This document shows positions 1 to 8,550 of a stretch of DNA of 64,000 nucleotides, in pieces. The position numbers were made by a program, and so were the translations under genes. Under the pieces are notes generated by a model. That model was not told the origin of the DNA and made no database searches. It worked only from the letters and a program-made list of their open reading frames with translations. The number at the start of each line of letters is the position of its first letter. The first letter of the stretch is position 1. This stretch comes from Trichothermofontia sichuanensis B231 (GTDB taxonomy: Bacteria; Cyanobacteriota; Cyanobacteriia; B231): contig NZ_CP110848.1 in assembly GCF_026240635.1 (NCBI RefSeq), positions 3,863,741 to 3,927,740 of the forward strand, read 5' to 3'.

Positions 1-182
1 GCTAGATCAATTTGAATTTCCACCTCGTCCTTGCCCAATTCCTCACAGGTAATTAGCGGTGGATTGACTCCCGTTGCCGCCTCCACCACGACCCAGCTTT
101 GCAACTCTGGCGGTAGTAACCCTTTCAAACGCCGGAGTTCACTCATTTCTGATCGGGCAGTGGAAGCAGCATAGGAAGTCAT
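1..182 (-). CDS. DUF3318-like conserved cyanobacterial protein, N-terminal part only
   Basis: The minus strand reads ATG at 180-182 and stays open to the left edge, so only about 60 N-terminal residues are present. They begin MTSYAASTARSEMSELRRL and continue with a segment rich in L, P, V and E (LLPPELQSWVVVEAATG). From memory this matches the start of a small cyanobacteria-specific family of unknown function (DUF3318), but the match cannot be checked here. No function can be assigned. The 257 bp between this start and the next gene are AT-richer and presumably hold both divergent promoters. The other end of the gene lies outside the window. Confidence 0.6.
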   Translation of the reverse strand, partial: MTSYAASTARSEMSELRRLKGLLPPELQSWVVVEAATGVNPPLITCEELGKDEVEIQIDL

Positions 183-439
183 AGCCAATCTGTACCAATC
201 TGTAAAGATTTTTGAATGGTGTCTCTCTAGTCTCTCTATTTTAACTTGCCAGACCCCTACCCCTATACTTTCAGGGGATAAAAATCGGGGGTGAACGGGC
301 GGTTTCCGGAAATCTGTGCTATAGACTATGCCCAAGCTTTACCCTATCCTCCCCGTCGGTATGCAGCCGTCGGTGTTTTGCCGGCATCAGGGTAAGCCCA
401 GTCTCACATCAACACTTTGCAAGGTTTCTGGAGGCAAGG

Positions 440-3400
440 ATGACCGATTGGCAATTCCTAATCCAAAGGGCGGGCGATCGTGCTTGGTTGCCCCTGGATG
501 CATCCAGTACCGAGATCCTGGAGGGGCGTTATCGGATTGTGGCCCGTTCTAGCCGGAGTAATGTGCCTGCCGAGATTCGCATTACCCACTACGCGCTCGC
601 GGAAATCCCCCCAAAGCGGCGGGTACAACGGCGATCTAGCCGCATCAATGCCGATGGGTTAATGATGATTTTGCCCTTTACCCTGCTGAAGCCGGGGGTA
701 TGGGAAGTGTGCTGTATGGCGGATGTCATGGCTGACTTTTTTGGGGAAAGCTGGTCGCATTCAGTCCGGCTTCAGGTCCTGGCTAGCTCGGAAGCCCTAG
801 ATGACGGGGATTTAGAGGCGCCATTACCGGGAGAGCCAGAACCTGCCGTGGTCAAGGTTCCTGCCACGCGAGTGGCCAACGCTGAGCCGGCGATTCTCCT
901 AGGGAGACGCTGCGCGAACGCCCCGGCTCCCCGGCTCCCCCATCCCCTGTCGCCTCCTACCCTGCCGGACCCATCTCCGGCGGACTTACCCCTGGTGGCG
1001 GCAACCGCAACGGAGCCAGACCCTGCGTCAGGTGTGCCTGCGCCCGTCCCCGAGTTAGCCGCGATCGCCCCACCTCTACCGGACGCGATCGCCCTGGAGC
1101 CCCAACCAGAACCCGTGGCTTCCTCCTCGGCAGAGGAGTTGGCTCAGAGCCTAGCCCAGGATCTCGATCAGGCCATGCAGAGCTTGTTGGCGACCTTAGC
1201 GACGGCGCCCCTGGATCCCGCAGCGATGGCTTCTGGTATGACCGCTGGGGGGGCGGCTAACTTGGGTCCTCTGACGACGGCGGCGGCACCGGATCACCCG
1301 CCAGCGGTAGCTGTTCCTGAGGTCCAGGAACGCTTGCAGGCGATCGCCCAGCAAATTTCAGAGCAGGTGGTGGAGCGTGCTCTCCAGGAATTTGATCTCG
1401 ATGCCGTGTTTTCTGGCCTCCAGGAGTGGTTGGAAACCCTGCCCGCTTCTACAGCGGCGGCTACAGCGGCAACCCCCGATCGGACGCCGACAGCTAGGGA
1501 AATCCCCCTGGTTGCCAAGCTGAGCGATACCCCACCCGCCGCTGCTGTTGACGTATCTGACGTAGCTGGCTTATTCGACTTATCCGACCTATCCGACTCA
1601 ACAGTTGGGCTGCCCGATGCAGATCTGTTGTTACTGGGTCCCCTGCAATTGTCACTGGAGCAGGAGGCCTATGTCGTCCGTCGCGGCCAACCCTTGCGCT
1701 TACAGGGGGTTGTTAGTCCCAGTGATGAGGTGGTAGAGATAACCACGACGGCGATCGGGGAATTACAGCTATATCTGCGGGACCCCCAAACCTTGAAAGT
1801 GCTGGCCAGTACCTACCAGTTATTGCCGATCGCAACCCTACCCGTGGACTTTAGTTGTGAAGTCAGGATCCCGTCGGATTGTGCGACCCAACTGTTGCTA
1901 GGGGAAGTGAATTTAGTTCAACTCACCCAACCCGATGCGCCGCTGTTAACGGATGAATTGCCCTGGGCCGAGCGGCAACGGTTACAAGAGGAGGCGGCAG
2001 CCACGGGACGGGTGTTGGCCCAGTCTTCGGCCCAAACGGCCCACCTACTGGCGACCTATGCTTTTACGATTGCGACGGATGTCACTGAGCTGTTGCCGCA
2101 TGGGGTCCTGGTCCCCGATCCGCACGTGATTGATCCCCCGGCCCGACAACCCGAACGGCCCCGGATTGAGTTACCGATGGCGACGGCGATCGCGGCTCCC
2201 CTACCCCTGCAACCCTCACCGGCTGCCAAGGCACCAACGGCGGCGGCGTTTCGCCTGAAACAGGCTACAGGGGCTACCTCCCCAGAATCCGTTGATCTCC
2301 CTGTATTCACTGGCCTCGGTCAATTCCAGCGTCCCCAACCTAGCCCTAAACCGACTAGCCCTAAACCGATGGGACGGCCAACCATCGGCGGAATCAGTCT
2401 CTCGTTTATCGAGATTTCTAAGCGAATGCCCGTCGCCTCGGTGCCCACACGCCCCGCCGCCTGCCATCCCTTACCCGAACAAATTTACCATCCCGATCCT
2501 GATACCCTACGGCAACTCTCGCCCAAGCTCCCGCCCATTCCGAGCCTTTCTCCACAATTAGCGACCCCATCCCAGGGAGATTGTCCTGAAAGGGCGGCTG
2601 GTGCAGTGAGGGTAAACCCCCAGGTGGAACTGGTCATGACCCATGCCTCAGTGGCGTTACCCACCCTTCCCAAGCAGCCAGAGATGCAGCCAGAGGCCAG
2701 TATTGCCCCTGAGTCACCCCTGGCTGCCGTCCCTAACCTTGATGGGGAGGATAGGGACTCGACCCCATTACCCACTAGCCATCACCCTGATGCAACCGGC
2801 GAAGCCACTGCTGAGCCTGAGTCAGGGCCGGCCCGTTGTTTACCCAGTCTACGCTCTCTCAACCTGGGGCAACGGTTCTGGTCTCGCCTGAATGCGATCG
2901 CTGCGGATGCGGAATTAGCCGATTGGTTACGGGAACAGGCGGAGGCGGAGGCCGAATCCGAATCCGAATCCCCTGCCATCGCAGCCTTCATGACGGAGGG
3001 ACCGTTAGAGGAAACCGACGATTCTCCTGGGGAGACGTGGTGCGAACGTTCAGACAACGACGATTGGGCAGACGGTTGGCCAGCGCAGACTTGGCCCGTG
3101 GACAACGGTGAAGCAGATTGGCCAGCCGAAGATTGGCTAGAAACAGATGATGCCCCCTTGGCGCAAACCTTATTGGAGCCGGAGGATTGGGAAGGGGAGG
3201 CTTGGAGCGATGACGATGGGGAAGCCCCTGTCGCTGCCTTTGACGAGGGTGTGGAATATGCCTTTGCGGATGCTTGTGAGGATGACGGGGGGGGGATTGA
3301 TCTGGACAATCGGGATACCTTGGATGATTTTGATGAGGATCAGGCAGCCCTTGTAGAAACCACTCCAGAAGCAGCTATCTGGGTTGAGGGGGAGGCGGAA

Positions 3401-4195
3401 GCGAGCCTAGACGCACCCGATGTGCCTTCTCCCCACGGTCGGCGCTCCATTGAGCAATTGCAGGCGCTCACCCCTGACCCCATGCTTACGGCGGAAATGG
3501 AAGCCTTTCTCAAGGCTCTGGAACAGGGACCTGATTGGTCTGCGTTGCAACCCGCTTCCCCGTCTCGGCCAGAAGTCCCCTCGGAACTAGCGGCTAGCCC
3601 TGAGACCGAGGCAACTCGGACGGCCTGGGAGATCGAAGCCATGCTGATGCCTAGGGATGAGGCTAGGGATGAGACGTTGCCCAATTCACCTTCCCCTGTG
3701 CTTCCCTGTCCCCCGGCTCCCCATACCGAAATTGTGATTGAAGATGAACCACCGTCTCCGGCTGCCCACTCGCCGGGGCGGATTCTCTCCCATCCTTCCC
3801 TGTTCTATCGGCTGGCGGATGATGAGCCAGTGCCAGTCCCGCTCCTCTGCCTGCCCAATCAGGAACTGGTGGCGGGGCAATCGATTACCTTGTGTGTACG
3901 GCTGGCCAAAACCCCGGCCCGCCTTCAAGTGAAAGTGTGGGTGCAGGATCGCCAAACCCGGCAAGTGTTGGATGGCCCTCGCTGGTTGGTGGATTTCTTC
4001 CCCTGTGGTGATGCGGTGGTGGAAGCCTGGACCCAGTTAACGGTGCCCCTGGGGTGTCTGGAGATTCAATTTGAGGCGATCGCGATCGAAATCTATAGTC
4101 AGCGGGAAAGTCATAAAACCAGTTTGGAGCGATCGGTGTTGCCCCCTGATTTGGCGGTTTCTGCCGTGAGTCGTCAGGGGTATTCTCTCGCTTAG
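440..4195 (+). CDS. Large proline/acid-rich conserved cyanobacterial protein with beta-rich segments
   Basis: A 1251-residue protein starting at an ATG preceded by a clear GGAGG. I do not recognise a named family. Three stretches look folded and beta-rich: residues about 1-115 (MTDWQFLIQRAGDRAW and a GVWEVCCMADVMADFF strand), about 400-500 (LLLLGPLQLSLEQEAYVVRR onward) and about 1120-1240 (LFYRLADDEPVPVPLLCL to the C-terminus). Between them lie long linkers rich in P, A, T and S, and a very acidic D/E/W-rich block near residues 850-960. There is no signal peptide or membrane segment. The order of beta-domains and flexible acidic linkers suggests a cytoplasmic scaffold or binding protein; this is inference only. 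It is followed by another proline-rich gene on the same strand. Confidence 0.8.
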   Translation: MTDWQFLIQRAGDRAWLPLDASSTEILEGRYRIVARSSRSNVPAEIRITHYALAEIPPKRRVQRRSSRINADGLMMILPFTLLKPGVWEVCCMADVMADFFGESWSHSVRLQVLASSEALDDGDLEAPLPGEPEPAVVKVPATRVANAEPAILLGRRCANAPAPRLPHPLSPPTLPDPSPADLPLVAATATEPDPASGVPAPVPELAAIAPPLPDAIALEPQPEPVASSSAEELAQSLAQDLDQAMQSLLATLATAPLDPAAMASGMTAGGAANLGPLTTAAAPDHPPAVAVPEVQERLQAIAQQISEQVVERALQEFDLDAVFSGLQEWLETLPASTAAATAATPDRTPTAREIPLVAKLSDTPPAAAVDVSDVAGLFDLSDLSDSTVGLPDADLLLLGPLQLSLEQEAYVVRRGQPLRLQGVVSPSDEVVEITTTAIGELQLYLRDPQTLKVLASTYQLLPIATLPVDFSCEVRIPSDCATQLLLGEVNLVQLTQPDAPLLTDELPWAERQRLQEEAAATGRVLAQSSAQTAHLLATYAFTIATDVTELLPHGVLVPDPHVIDPPARQPERPRIELPMATAIAAPLPLQPSPAAKAPTAAAFRLKQATGATSPESVDLPVFTGLGQFQRPQPSPKPTSPKPMGRPTIGGISLSFIEISKRMPVASVPTRPAACHPLPEQIYHPDPDTLRQLSPKLPPIPSLSPQLATPSQGDCPERAAGAVRVNPQVELVMTHASVALPTLPKQPEMQPEASIAPESPLAAVPNLDGEDRDSTPLPTSHHPDATGEATAEPESGPARCLPSLRSLNLGQRFWSRLNAIAADAELADWLREQAEAEAESESESPAIAAFMTEGPLEETDDSPGETWCERSDNDDWADGWPAQTWPVDNGEADWPAEDWLETDDAPLAQTLLEPEDWEGEAWSDDDGEAPVAAFDEGVEYAFADACEDDGGGIDLDNRDTLDDFDEDQAALVETTPEAAIWVEGEAEASLDAPDVPSPHGRRSIEQLQALTPDPMLTAEMEAFLKALEQGPDWSALQPASPSRPEVPSELAASPETEATRTAWEIEAMLMPRDEARDETLPNSPSPVLPCPPAPHTEIVIEDEPPSPAAHSPGRILSHPSLFYRLADDEPVPVPLLCLPNQELVAGQSITLCVRLAKTPARLQVKVWVQDRQTRQVLDGPRWLVDFFPCGDAVVEAWTQLTVPLGCLEIQFEAIAIEIYSQRESHKTSLERSVLPPDLAVSAVSRQGYSLA

Positions 4196-4289
4196 GCCAC
4201 GGTCGTTAGCGCTCCTGAAACGTCGTGTCAACCCCTTGGGCGCTTGTTGAAGCCTTATCGGTGCCAGTAACCCACCGGAATTGACAGTC

Positions 4290-4396
4290 TATAGTCATTG
4301 CAATTTAGCCTGAAACAGCCCCCTCACTCCCTCTCCCTCTCCCAGAGAGCGGGAGAGGGAGTGAAAACTGTATCGTTTTTATTTGGATTGACCATA
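4290..4396 (+). mobile_element. MITE-like repeat, family B copy 1
   Basis: A 107-bp element beginning TATAGTCATTGCAATTTAG and ending ATTTGGATTGACCATA. The two ends are imperfect inverted repeats (TATAGTCATTGCAA against TATGGTCAATCCAA), and the core is a hairpin of the CTCTCCC/GGGAGAG type. Both ends include TA, as expected for a TA-target (IS630/mariner-like) element. Other copies lie near 23.5, 30.4, 34.3, 42.5, 52.1 and 58.6 kb. It occupies the middle of the 417-bp gap between two genes; I see no gene in the rest of the gap. Confidence 0.7.
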
Positions 4397-4612
4397 TTTG
4401 CCCCTAGGGGGTGTGGCAGGGACGTAAGGTTGCTCTGGACTGCCCCCGACTTGAGGTAAAGCCGTTATACTGACAGAACCTTTTGCCTCGGTGAAGTGCC
4501 TTGGACTCAAGCGTGTGATGATCGCCGGACTTACACCCTGTCGCTAGACGTGCGCTCGTGTCTAGATTGTGCCCAATTGTGCCCAATGCTGTTGATGTGA
4601 TGTGGGGGATCC

Positions 4613-5521
4613 ATGAGTCATAAGCTAAAACGCATTACGGCGGCTCTGCAGCAATCGGAGTCCCAAAAGCACAAGCAGACGGCGATCGTCTCACCGCCAC
4701 CCCCGGTAACGGCGACGTTACCCCCGTTGCCCCCGGAACCCGTTTTGCCAGATACCTCCCCGCCGCCGGTGCCCAGTAAGCCCTGTTCATTTGAAATCCA
4801 GCCTGAGCCGCCGGTAGAACCTCGCCCGGTGGAGGGTAGTCCTCCCCGTTTGCGCAGCGTCTCGCCCGGAGATTCGTCCCGACCTGTTCCCCTGGCCGCG
4901 TCAACGGATGCCTCATCCGACAGCACCCCAACCTCAGCCCTGGCGAAACCTTCCCCTGTTTCTGCCTTCCCGGTAGCCCGCCCCGAAACGCCCAAGGTAC
5001 CCACCCTGCCCAAAGTCGCAACGCCGGAGATCAGCCGCTATCTGCCGGGGGTTGATCCGGACTTGGTGCTGAATGTCCTCAAGGAAATTCAGGCTACCAT
5101 ACTCCAGTGGCGAGCGGAGCTTGAACAAATTGTGGCCAATATTCAGGCCCTTTATGAGGAAGGTCCGATTATTGACGGCTGGCTGGAGTCGTTACCCCCG
5201 AATACCTTGGAGCCAGTTACTCTCCGTCATGCCGAGATTAGCGATCTCATCGACTACGTGGAAGCGACGAGCAATCCCCAGCGGGCAGCCAGTTATCATC
5301 ACTCCAGTTCACGGGTGGCCTATCGCGTATGTGGGCTGGACGAAAATGGGCAGCAGTGGGAACGCCCCTGCCCGCCGGAACAGGTGCCTGCCGTCAGTCT
5401 GGCGATCGCCCGCTATCAAAAGTTACGCCAACTGATCAACCGTAAGCATTTACTGGAGGATCGGCTCAGCCAGTTTGCGTCAACCCTGGTGATGGTCCAT
5501 AGTCAGATCAAGCAATTCTGA
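4613..5521 (+). CDS. Proline-rich conserved cyanobacterial hypothetical protein
   Basis: A 302-residue protein starting at an ATG with GGGGGATCC just upstream. The first 150 residues are low-complexity and rich in P, S and V (PPPPVTATLPPLPPEPV). From about residue 150 a compact, mostly helical domain follows: VDPDLVLNVLKEIQATILQW, then LEQIVANIQALYEEGPIIDG, and a final helical pair ending MVHSQIKQF. This pattern of a disordered proline-rich arm and a helical domain recurs in cyanobacterial proteins of unknown role. There is no signal peptide. The gene lies 41 bp before the TPR fusion gene on the same strand, so the two are probably co-transcribed. No function can be named. Confidence 0.8.
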   Translation: MSHKLKRITAALQQSESQKHKQTAIVSPPPPVTATLPPLPPEPVLPDTSPPPVPSKPCSFEIQPEPPVEPRPVEGSPPRLRSVSPGDSSRPVPLAASTDASSDSTPTSALAKPSPVSAFPVARPETPKVPTLPKVATPEISRYLPGVDPDLVLNVLKEIQATILQWRAELEQIVANIQALYEEGPIIDGWLESLPPNTLEPVTLRHAEISDLIDYVEATSNPQRAASYHHSSSRVAYRVCGLDENGQQWERPCPPEQVPAVSLAIARYQKLRQLINRKHLLEDRLSQFASTLVMVHSQIKQF

Positions 5522-5562
5522 TGAACGCCCATTCCCCGATGCTGAGTTGACCCCGATCCCCC

Positions 5563-8061
5563 ATGTCCGATGCCGCAACTGGATTAGATACGCTCTTTGA
5601 GCGGGCCACCGCTGCCCTTAAAGCGGGTCAGGTGGAAACTGCCATTCGTCGTTATGAAGCGATCCTGGCTCAAGTTCCTGACGATGCTGCTACCCTGAAT
5701 AACCTGGCGATCGCCCTGAGGCAGGTAGGTCAGTTGGATGCGGCCATTCGTCACTATGAAACCCTGATCCGCCTGCAACCGGATTCAGCCGTTGTCCACT
5801 TTAACCTGGCGAATGCTTACCACGATCGGGGGGACCTCGCTGCTGCGATCGCCACGTACCAAAAGTCCCTGGCCCTGGAACCCCTTGCGAATACCTATGT
5901 CAACCTGGGGCTTGCCCTCTATGATGCGGGTGACCCAGGCGGAGCGATCGCCGCCTATGAGCAAGCCCTACGCCTCAATCCAGACTTGGGGCACGCCCAT
6001 ACCAACCTGGGAATGACGCTGCTGATGGAAGGTGACTGGCGGCGGGGATGGCAAGAATGGCGTTGGAAGGCGGAACAAGTCCTCTTGCCAACGATTCCAA
6101 CCCCCCACTGGGATGGCTCGGACCTGCGGGGCCAAACCCTGCTCCTCCATACCGAAGGGGGATTTGGGGATACGTTGCAGTTTATTCGCTATGCCCCGCT
6201 GTTAGCCGAACAGGGAGCCAGGCTAGGATTGGTTTGCCCATCGCCATTACACCGCTTGCTGCAAACGATGCCCGCTCTGGATTGGCTGGCTGCTCCCGGT
6301 GCTGCCTATCCGCCGGTGGATGCCCACACCCTCCTCCTCAGCCTCCCCAAGTATTTGGGGACCACCTTAGAGACGATCCCCACAACGATTCCCTATTTGA
6401 GTGCCCCGATCGCCCACCCTGCCTTGACGCCCGCCCCCGGTACCCGGCTCAAGGTGGGGGTAACCTGGGCCAGTGGCGCTTACCAGGGGGCTTTTTTGAA
6501 ACGGTTTCAGCAGCGTAAAACCTGCCCCCTCCCCATTTTCGCGGATCTGTTCACCCTACCGGATGTGAGCTTCTACAGCCTGCAAGTGGGACAAGATCCC
6601 CAAGAACTGGCGGCATTGTCTCAGGCCCAGGGGTTAGGCGATCGCCTGCACGACCTCAATCCCCAGATCCATGACTTTGCCGATACCGCCGCCTGGATTG
6701 AACAACTAGATCTGGTCATCGCTGTAGACACGTCGGTGGTCCATCTGGCGGGTGCCTTGGCGAAACCCACCTGGGTCTTGTTGCCCTATGCGTGTGATTG
6801 GCGGTGGGGCCGCGATCGGGCTGACACCCCCTGGTACCCCACCCTGCGATTATTTCGGCAACCCACAGCCGGCGATTGGCCCAGTGTCATTGCCACGCTT
6901 AAAGCGGCGTTACAGCAGTGGCAGCCGCCGGCACAGGGGAATTCTGCGGTTGTGCTTGGCCCAACGGCTCCCCCTGTGAGGCCACCGTCCCCCGCTAGCT
7001 CCGACGATCGCTCCTCCCATCTGCCATCAGATCCTAAAACGCTCTTTCAACAGGGAACCACTGCCTTGCAATCAGGGGATTGGGAAAGAGCCATTCGCTG
7101 CTATCAAGCTATCCTGGCCGTGAAGCCCCAAGCCGGGGCTGTCCACCATAACCTTGCCGTTGCCCTGCGCCTGCAAGGCGGGCCGGGGAATTTAGCCCAG
7201 GCGATTGATCACTTTCAACGGGCGATCGCCCTGCAAACCCCTACCGCCGGGATGCACTATAACTTGGCCAATGCCTTACGGGAGGCCCAGGATTGGTCAG
7301 CGGCGATCGCCCAGTACCAGGCGGCCCTCCAGTTACAACCCAACTATCCCGAAGCCACCCTGGGGTTGGGACGGGCCTATCTGGCTCAGGGGGACACGGC
7401 AGCCGCGATTGCGCTCTATGAAGCCTTGCTGGACCAACGCCCCGATGACCCCGATGCCCACGCCGCCCTCAGCGAGGCCTTAGCCGCCCAAGGCGAACGG
7501 GTGGCCGCCGCGATCGCCCAGCGGCAAGCCGAACGTCTACGCCAGTGCCATACGGTTGAACCAACACCCCCCAGTCCGATTAGCGTCCTGGCCAACGCGT
7601 CAGACCCTGACCATCAGATTTGGTTGAGTACCGATCGGAACCTCGACCTGAACGACCTCAAGGCCCTCTTTGAAGCCGTCGGTTGGCCCAGTCGTCCCCT
7701 GCGACAGTTGAAAAAGGCACTCCAGGATAGCTTCCAGGTGGTGACCCTCTGGACGGGACAGCCTTCACGACGGCGACTGATCGGCTTCGCTCGCCTCACC
7801 ACCGATCAGGTCTTTAATGCCACCCTCTGGGACGTGATGGTCCACCCCGATTACCAAGGACAGGGCTGGGGAAAAACCCTCGTCCGCCACCTCATGGCCC
7901 AATTGGCCGACACCGAGATCAGCCAGATCACGTTGTTTGCCAACCCCAACGTCGTCGATTTTTACCGGCGCTTAGGGTTTGTCCCTGATCCAGACGCTAC
8001 CCACCCCTTGGTCTGGTATCGGGATCAGCCACATCAGCCACACAAAGACCAATCACGGTAA
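5563..8061 (+). CDS. TPR / glycosyltransferase-9-like / TPR protein fused to a C-terminal GNAT acetyltransferase
   Basis: An 832-residue multidomain protein. Residues about 10-155 are tetratricopeptide repeats (NNLAIALRQVGQLDAAIRHY and similar). Residues about 160-455 form the heptosyltransferase/GT9-like fold that often follows TPRs in cyanobacteria: GGFGDTLQFIRYAPLLAEQG near 199-218 and a nucleotide-sugar site DTSVVHLAGALAKPTWVLLP at 389-408. Residues about 495-670 are a second TPR block. Residues about 683-832 are a GNAT domain with the acetyl-CoA loop HPDYQGQGWGKTLVRHLM and the terminal FYRRLGFVPDP. The GNAT part resembles the free-standing Ycf52-type acetyltransferase of cyanobacteria and plastids. 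TPRs usually bind protein partners, so it may modify proteins or glycans; substrate unknown. Reading is uninterrupted, so the fusion looks real. Confidence 0.85.
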   Translation: MSDAATGLDTLFERATAALKAGQVETAIRRYEAILAQVPDDAATLNNLAIALRQVGQLDAAIRHYETLIRLQPDSAVVHFNLANAYHDRGDLAAAIATYQKSLALEPLANTYVNLGLALYDAGDPGGAIAAYEQALRLNPDLGHAHTNLGMTLLMEGDWRRGWQEWRWKAEQVLLPTIPTPHWDGSDLRGQTLLLHTEGGFGDTLQFIRYAPLLAEQGARLGLVCPSPLHRLLQTMPALDWLAAPGAAYPPVDAHTLLLSLPKYLGTTLETIPTTIPYLSAPIAHPALTPAPGTRLKVGVTWASGAYQGAFLKRFQQRKTCPLPIFADLFTLPDVSFYSLQVGQDPQELAALSQAQGLGDRLHDLNPQIHDFADTAAWIEQLDLVIAVDTSVVHLAGALAKPTWVLLPYACDWRWGRDRADTPWYPTLRLFRQPTAGDWPSVIATLKAALQQWQPPAQGNSAVVLGPTAPPVRPPSPASSDDRSSHLPSDPKTLFQQGTTALQSGDWERAIRCYQAILAVKPQAGAVHHNLAVALRLQGGPGNLAQAIDHFQRAIALQTPTAGMHYNLANALREAQDWSAAIAQYQAALQLQPNYPEATLGLGRAYLAQGDTAAAIALYEALLDQRPDDPDAHAALSEALAAQGERVAAAIAQRQAERLRQCHTVEPTPPSPISVLANASDPDHQIWLSTDRNLDLNDLKALFEAVGWPSRPLRQLKKALQDSFQVVTLWTGQPSRRRLIGFARLTTDQVFNATLWDVMVHPDYQGQGWGKTLVRHLMAQLADTEISQITLFANPNVVDFYRRLGFVPDPDATHPLVWYRDQPHQPHKDQSR

Positions 8062-8129
8062 ACAATCTTGTAAACAATCTTGTAGAATCAGATTGCATAG
8101 GTGGAAGTGCTTCAGTATAATTTGCAGTT

Positions 8130-8528
8130 ATGGAAAATAAATTTAAGTCTGATCCGGCCATCGTCCATTCTTGCAAATATCACGTTACCTGGTGTTCCAA
8201 GTATCGGCGCAAGGTGCTGATCGAAGGGGTGGACAAGCGACTAAAGGAGATTCTCAAGGAAATCTGCGACCAGTTTGAGGCGAAGCTGACGGAAGTCGAA
8301 GTCTTGCCCGATCATGTTCATATTTTGGTTGAAGTTGATCCCAAATTTGGGATTGTTAAATTGGTGCGATACTTGAAGGGGCGGTCTTCACGGCGACTGC
8401 GTGATGAGTTTCCCTGGTTAAGAAGTCGGTTACCCACACTGTGGACAAAAAGCTACTTTGTTGCCACGGTGGGGGTAGCTCCTCTCTCGGAGATTGAGCA
8501 ATATATTGAGAGCCAAAAGAACGTTTAG
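8130..8528 (+). CDS. tnpA: IS200/IS605-family transposase TnpA (Y1 HUH single-strand transposase)
   Basis: A 132-residue protein of normal length for the IS200/IS605 TnpA family, which moves single-stranded DNA using a catalytic tyrosine. The HUH motif is visible as HVHILVEV near residues 67-74 and the tyrosine near the C-terminus in EIEQYIESQKNV. The N-terminal SCKYHVTWCSKYRRKVL is also typical. No partner tnpB is beside it, so this is an IS200-type solo element. Upstream there is a small GAAG-TG-CTTC stem-loop and a 12-bp tandem duplication (TAAACAATCTTG). Its stop lies only 22 bp from the convergent stop of the next gene, so the right end must be very short or overlap that gene; I could not place the element ends. 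Confidence 0.9.
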   Translation: MENKFKSDPAIVHSCKYHVTWCSKYRRKVLIEGVDKRLKEILKEICDQFEAKLTEVEVLPDHVHILVEVDPKFGIVKLVRYLKGRSSRRLRDEFPWLRSRLPTLWTKSYFVATVGVAPLSEIEQYIESQKNV

Positions 8529-8550
8529 TGGCCTCTGGATAAGTTAATCG

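Noticed and set aside
2782-3309. A serine-rich 175-codon open frame antisense to the large proline/acid-rich gene
   Set aside because: Its serine richness is the reverse complement of D/E/A codons of the real gene.
8062-8550. Complete IS200/IS605 element with defined ends
   Set aside because: The transposase is intact, but I could not identify left and right end hairpins with confidence, so only the gene is reported.
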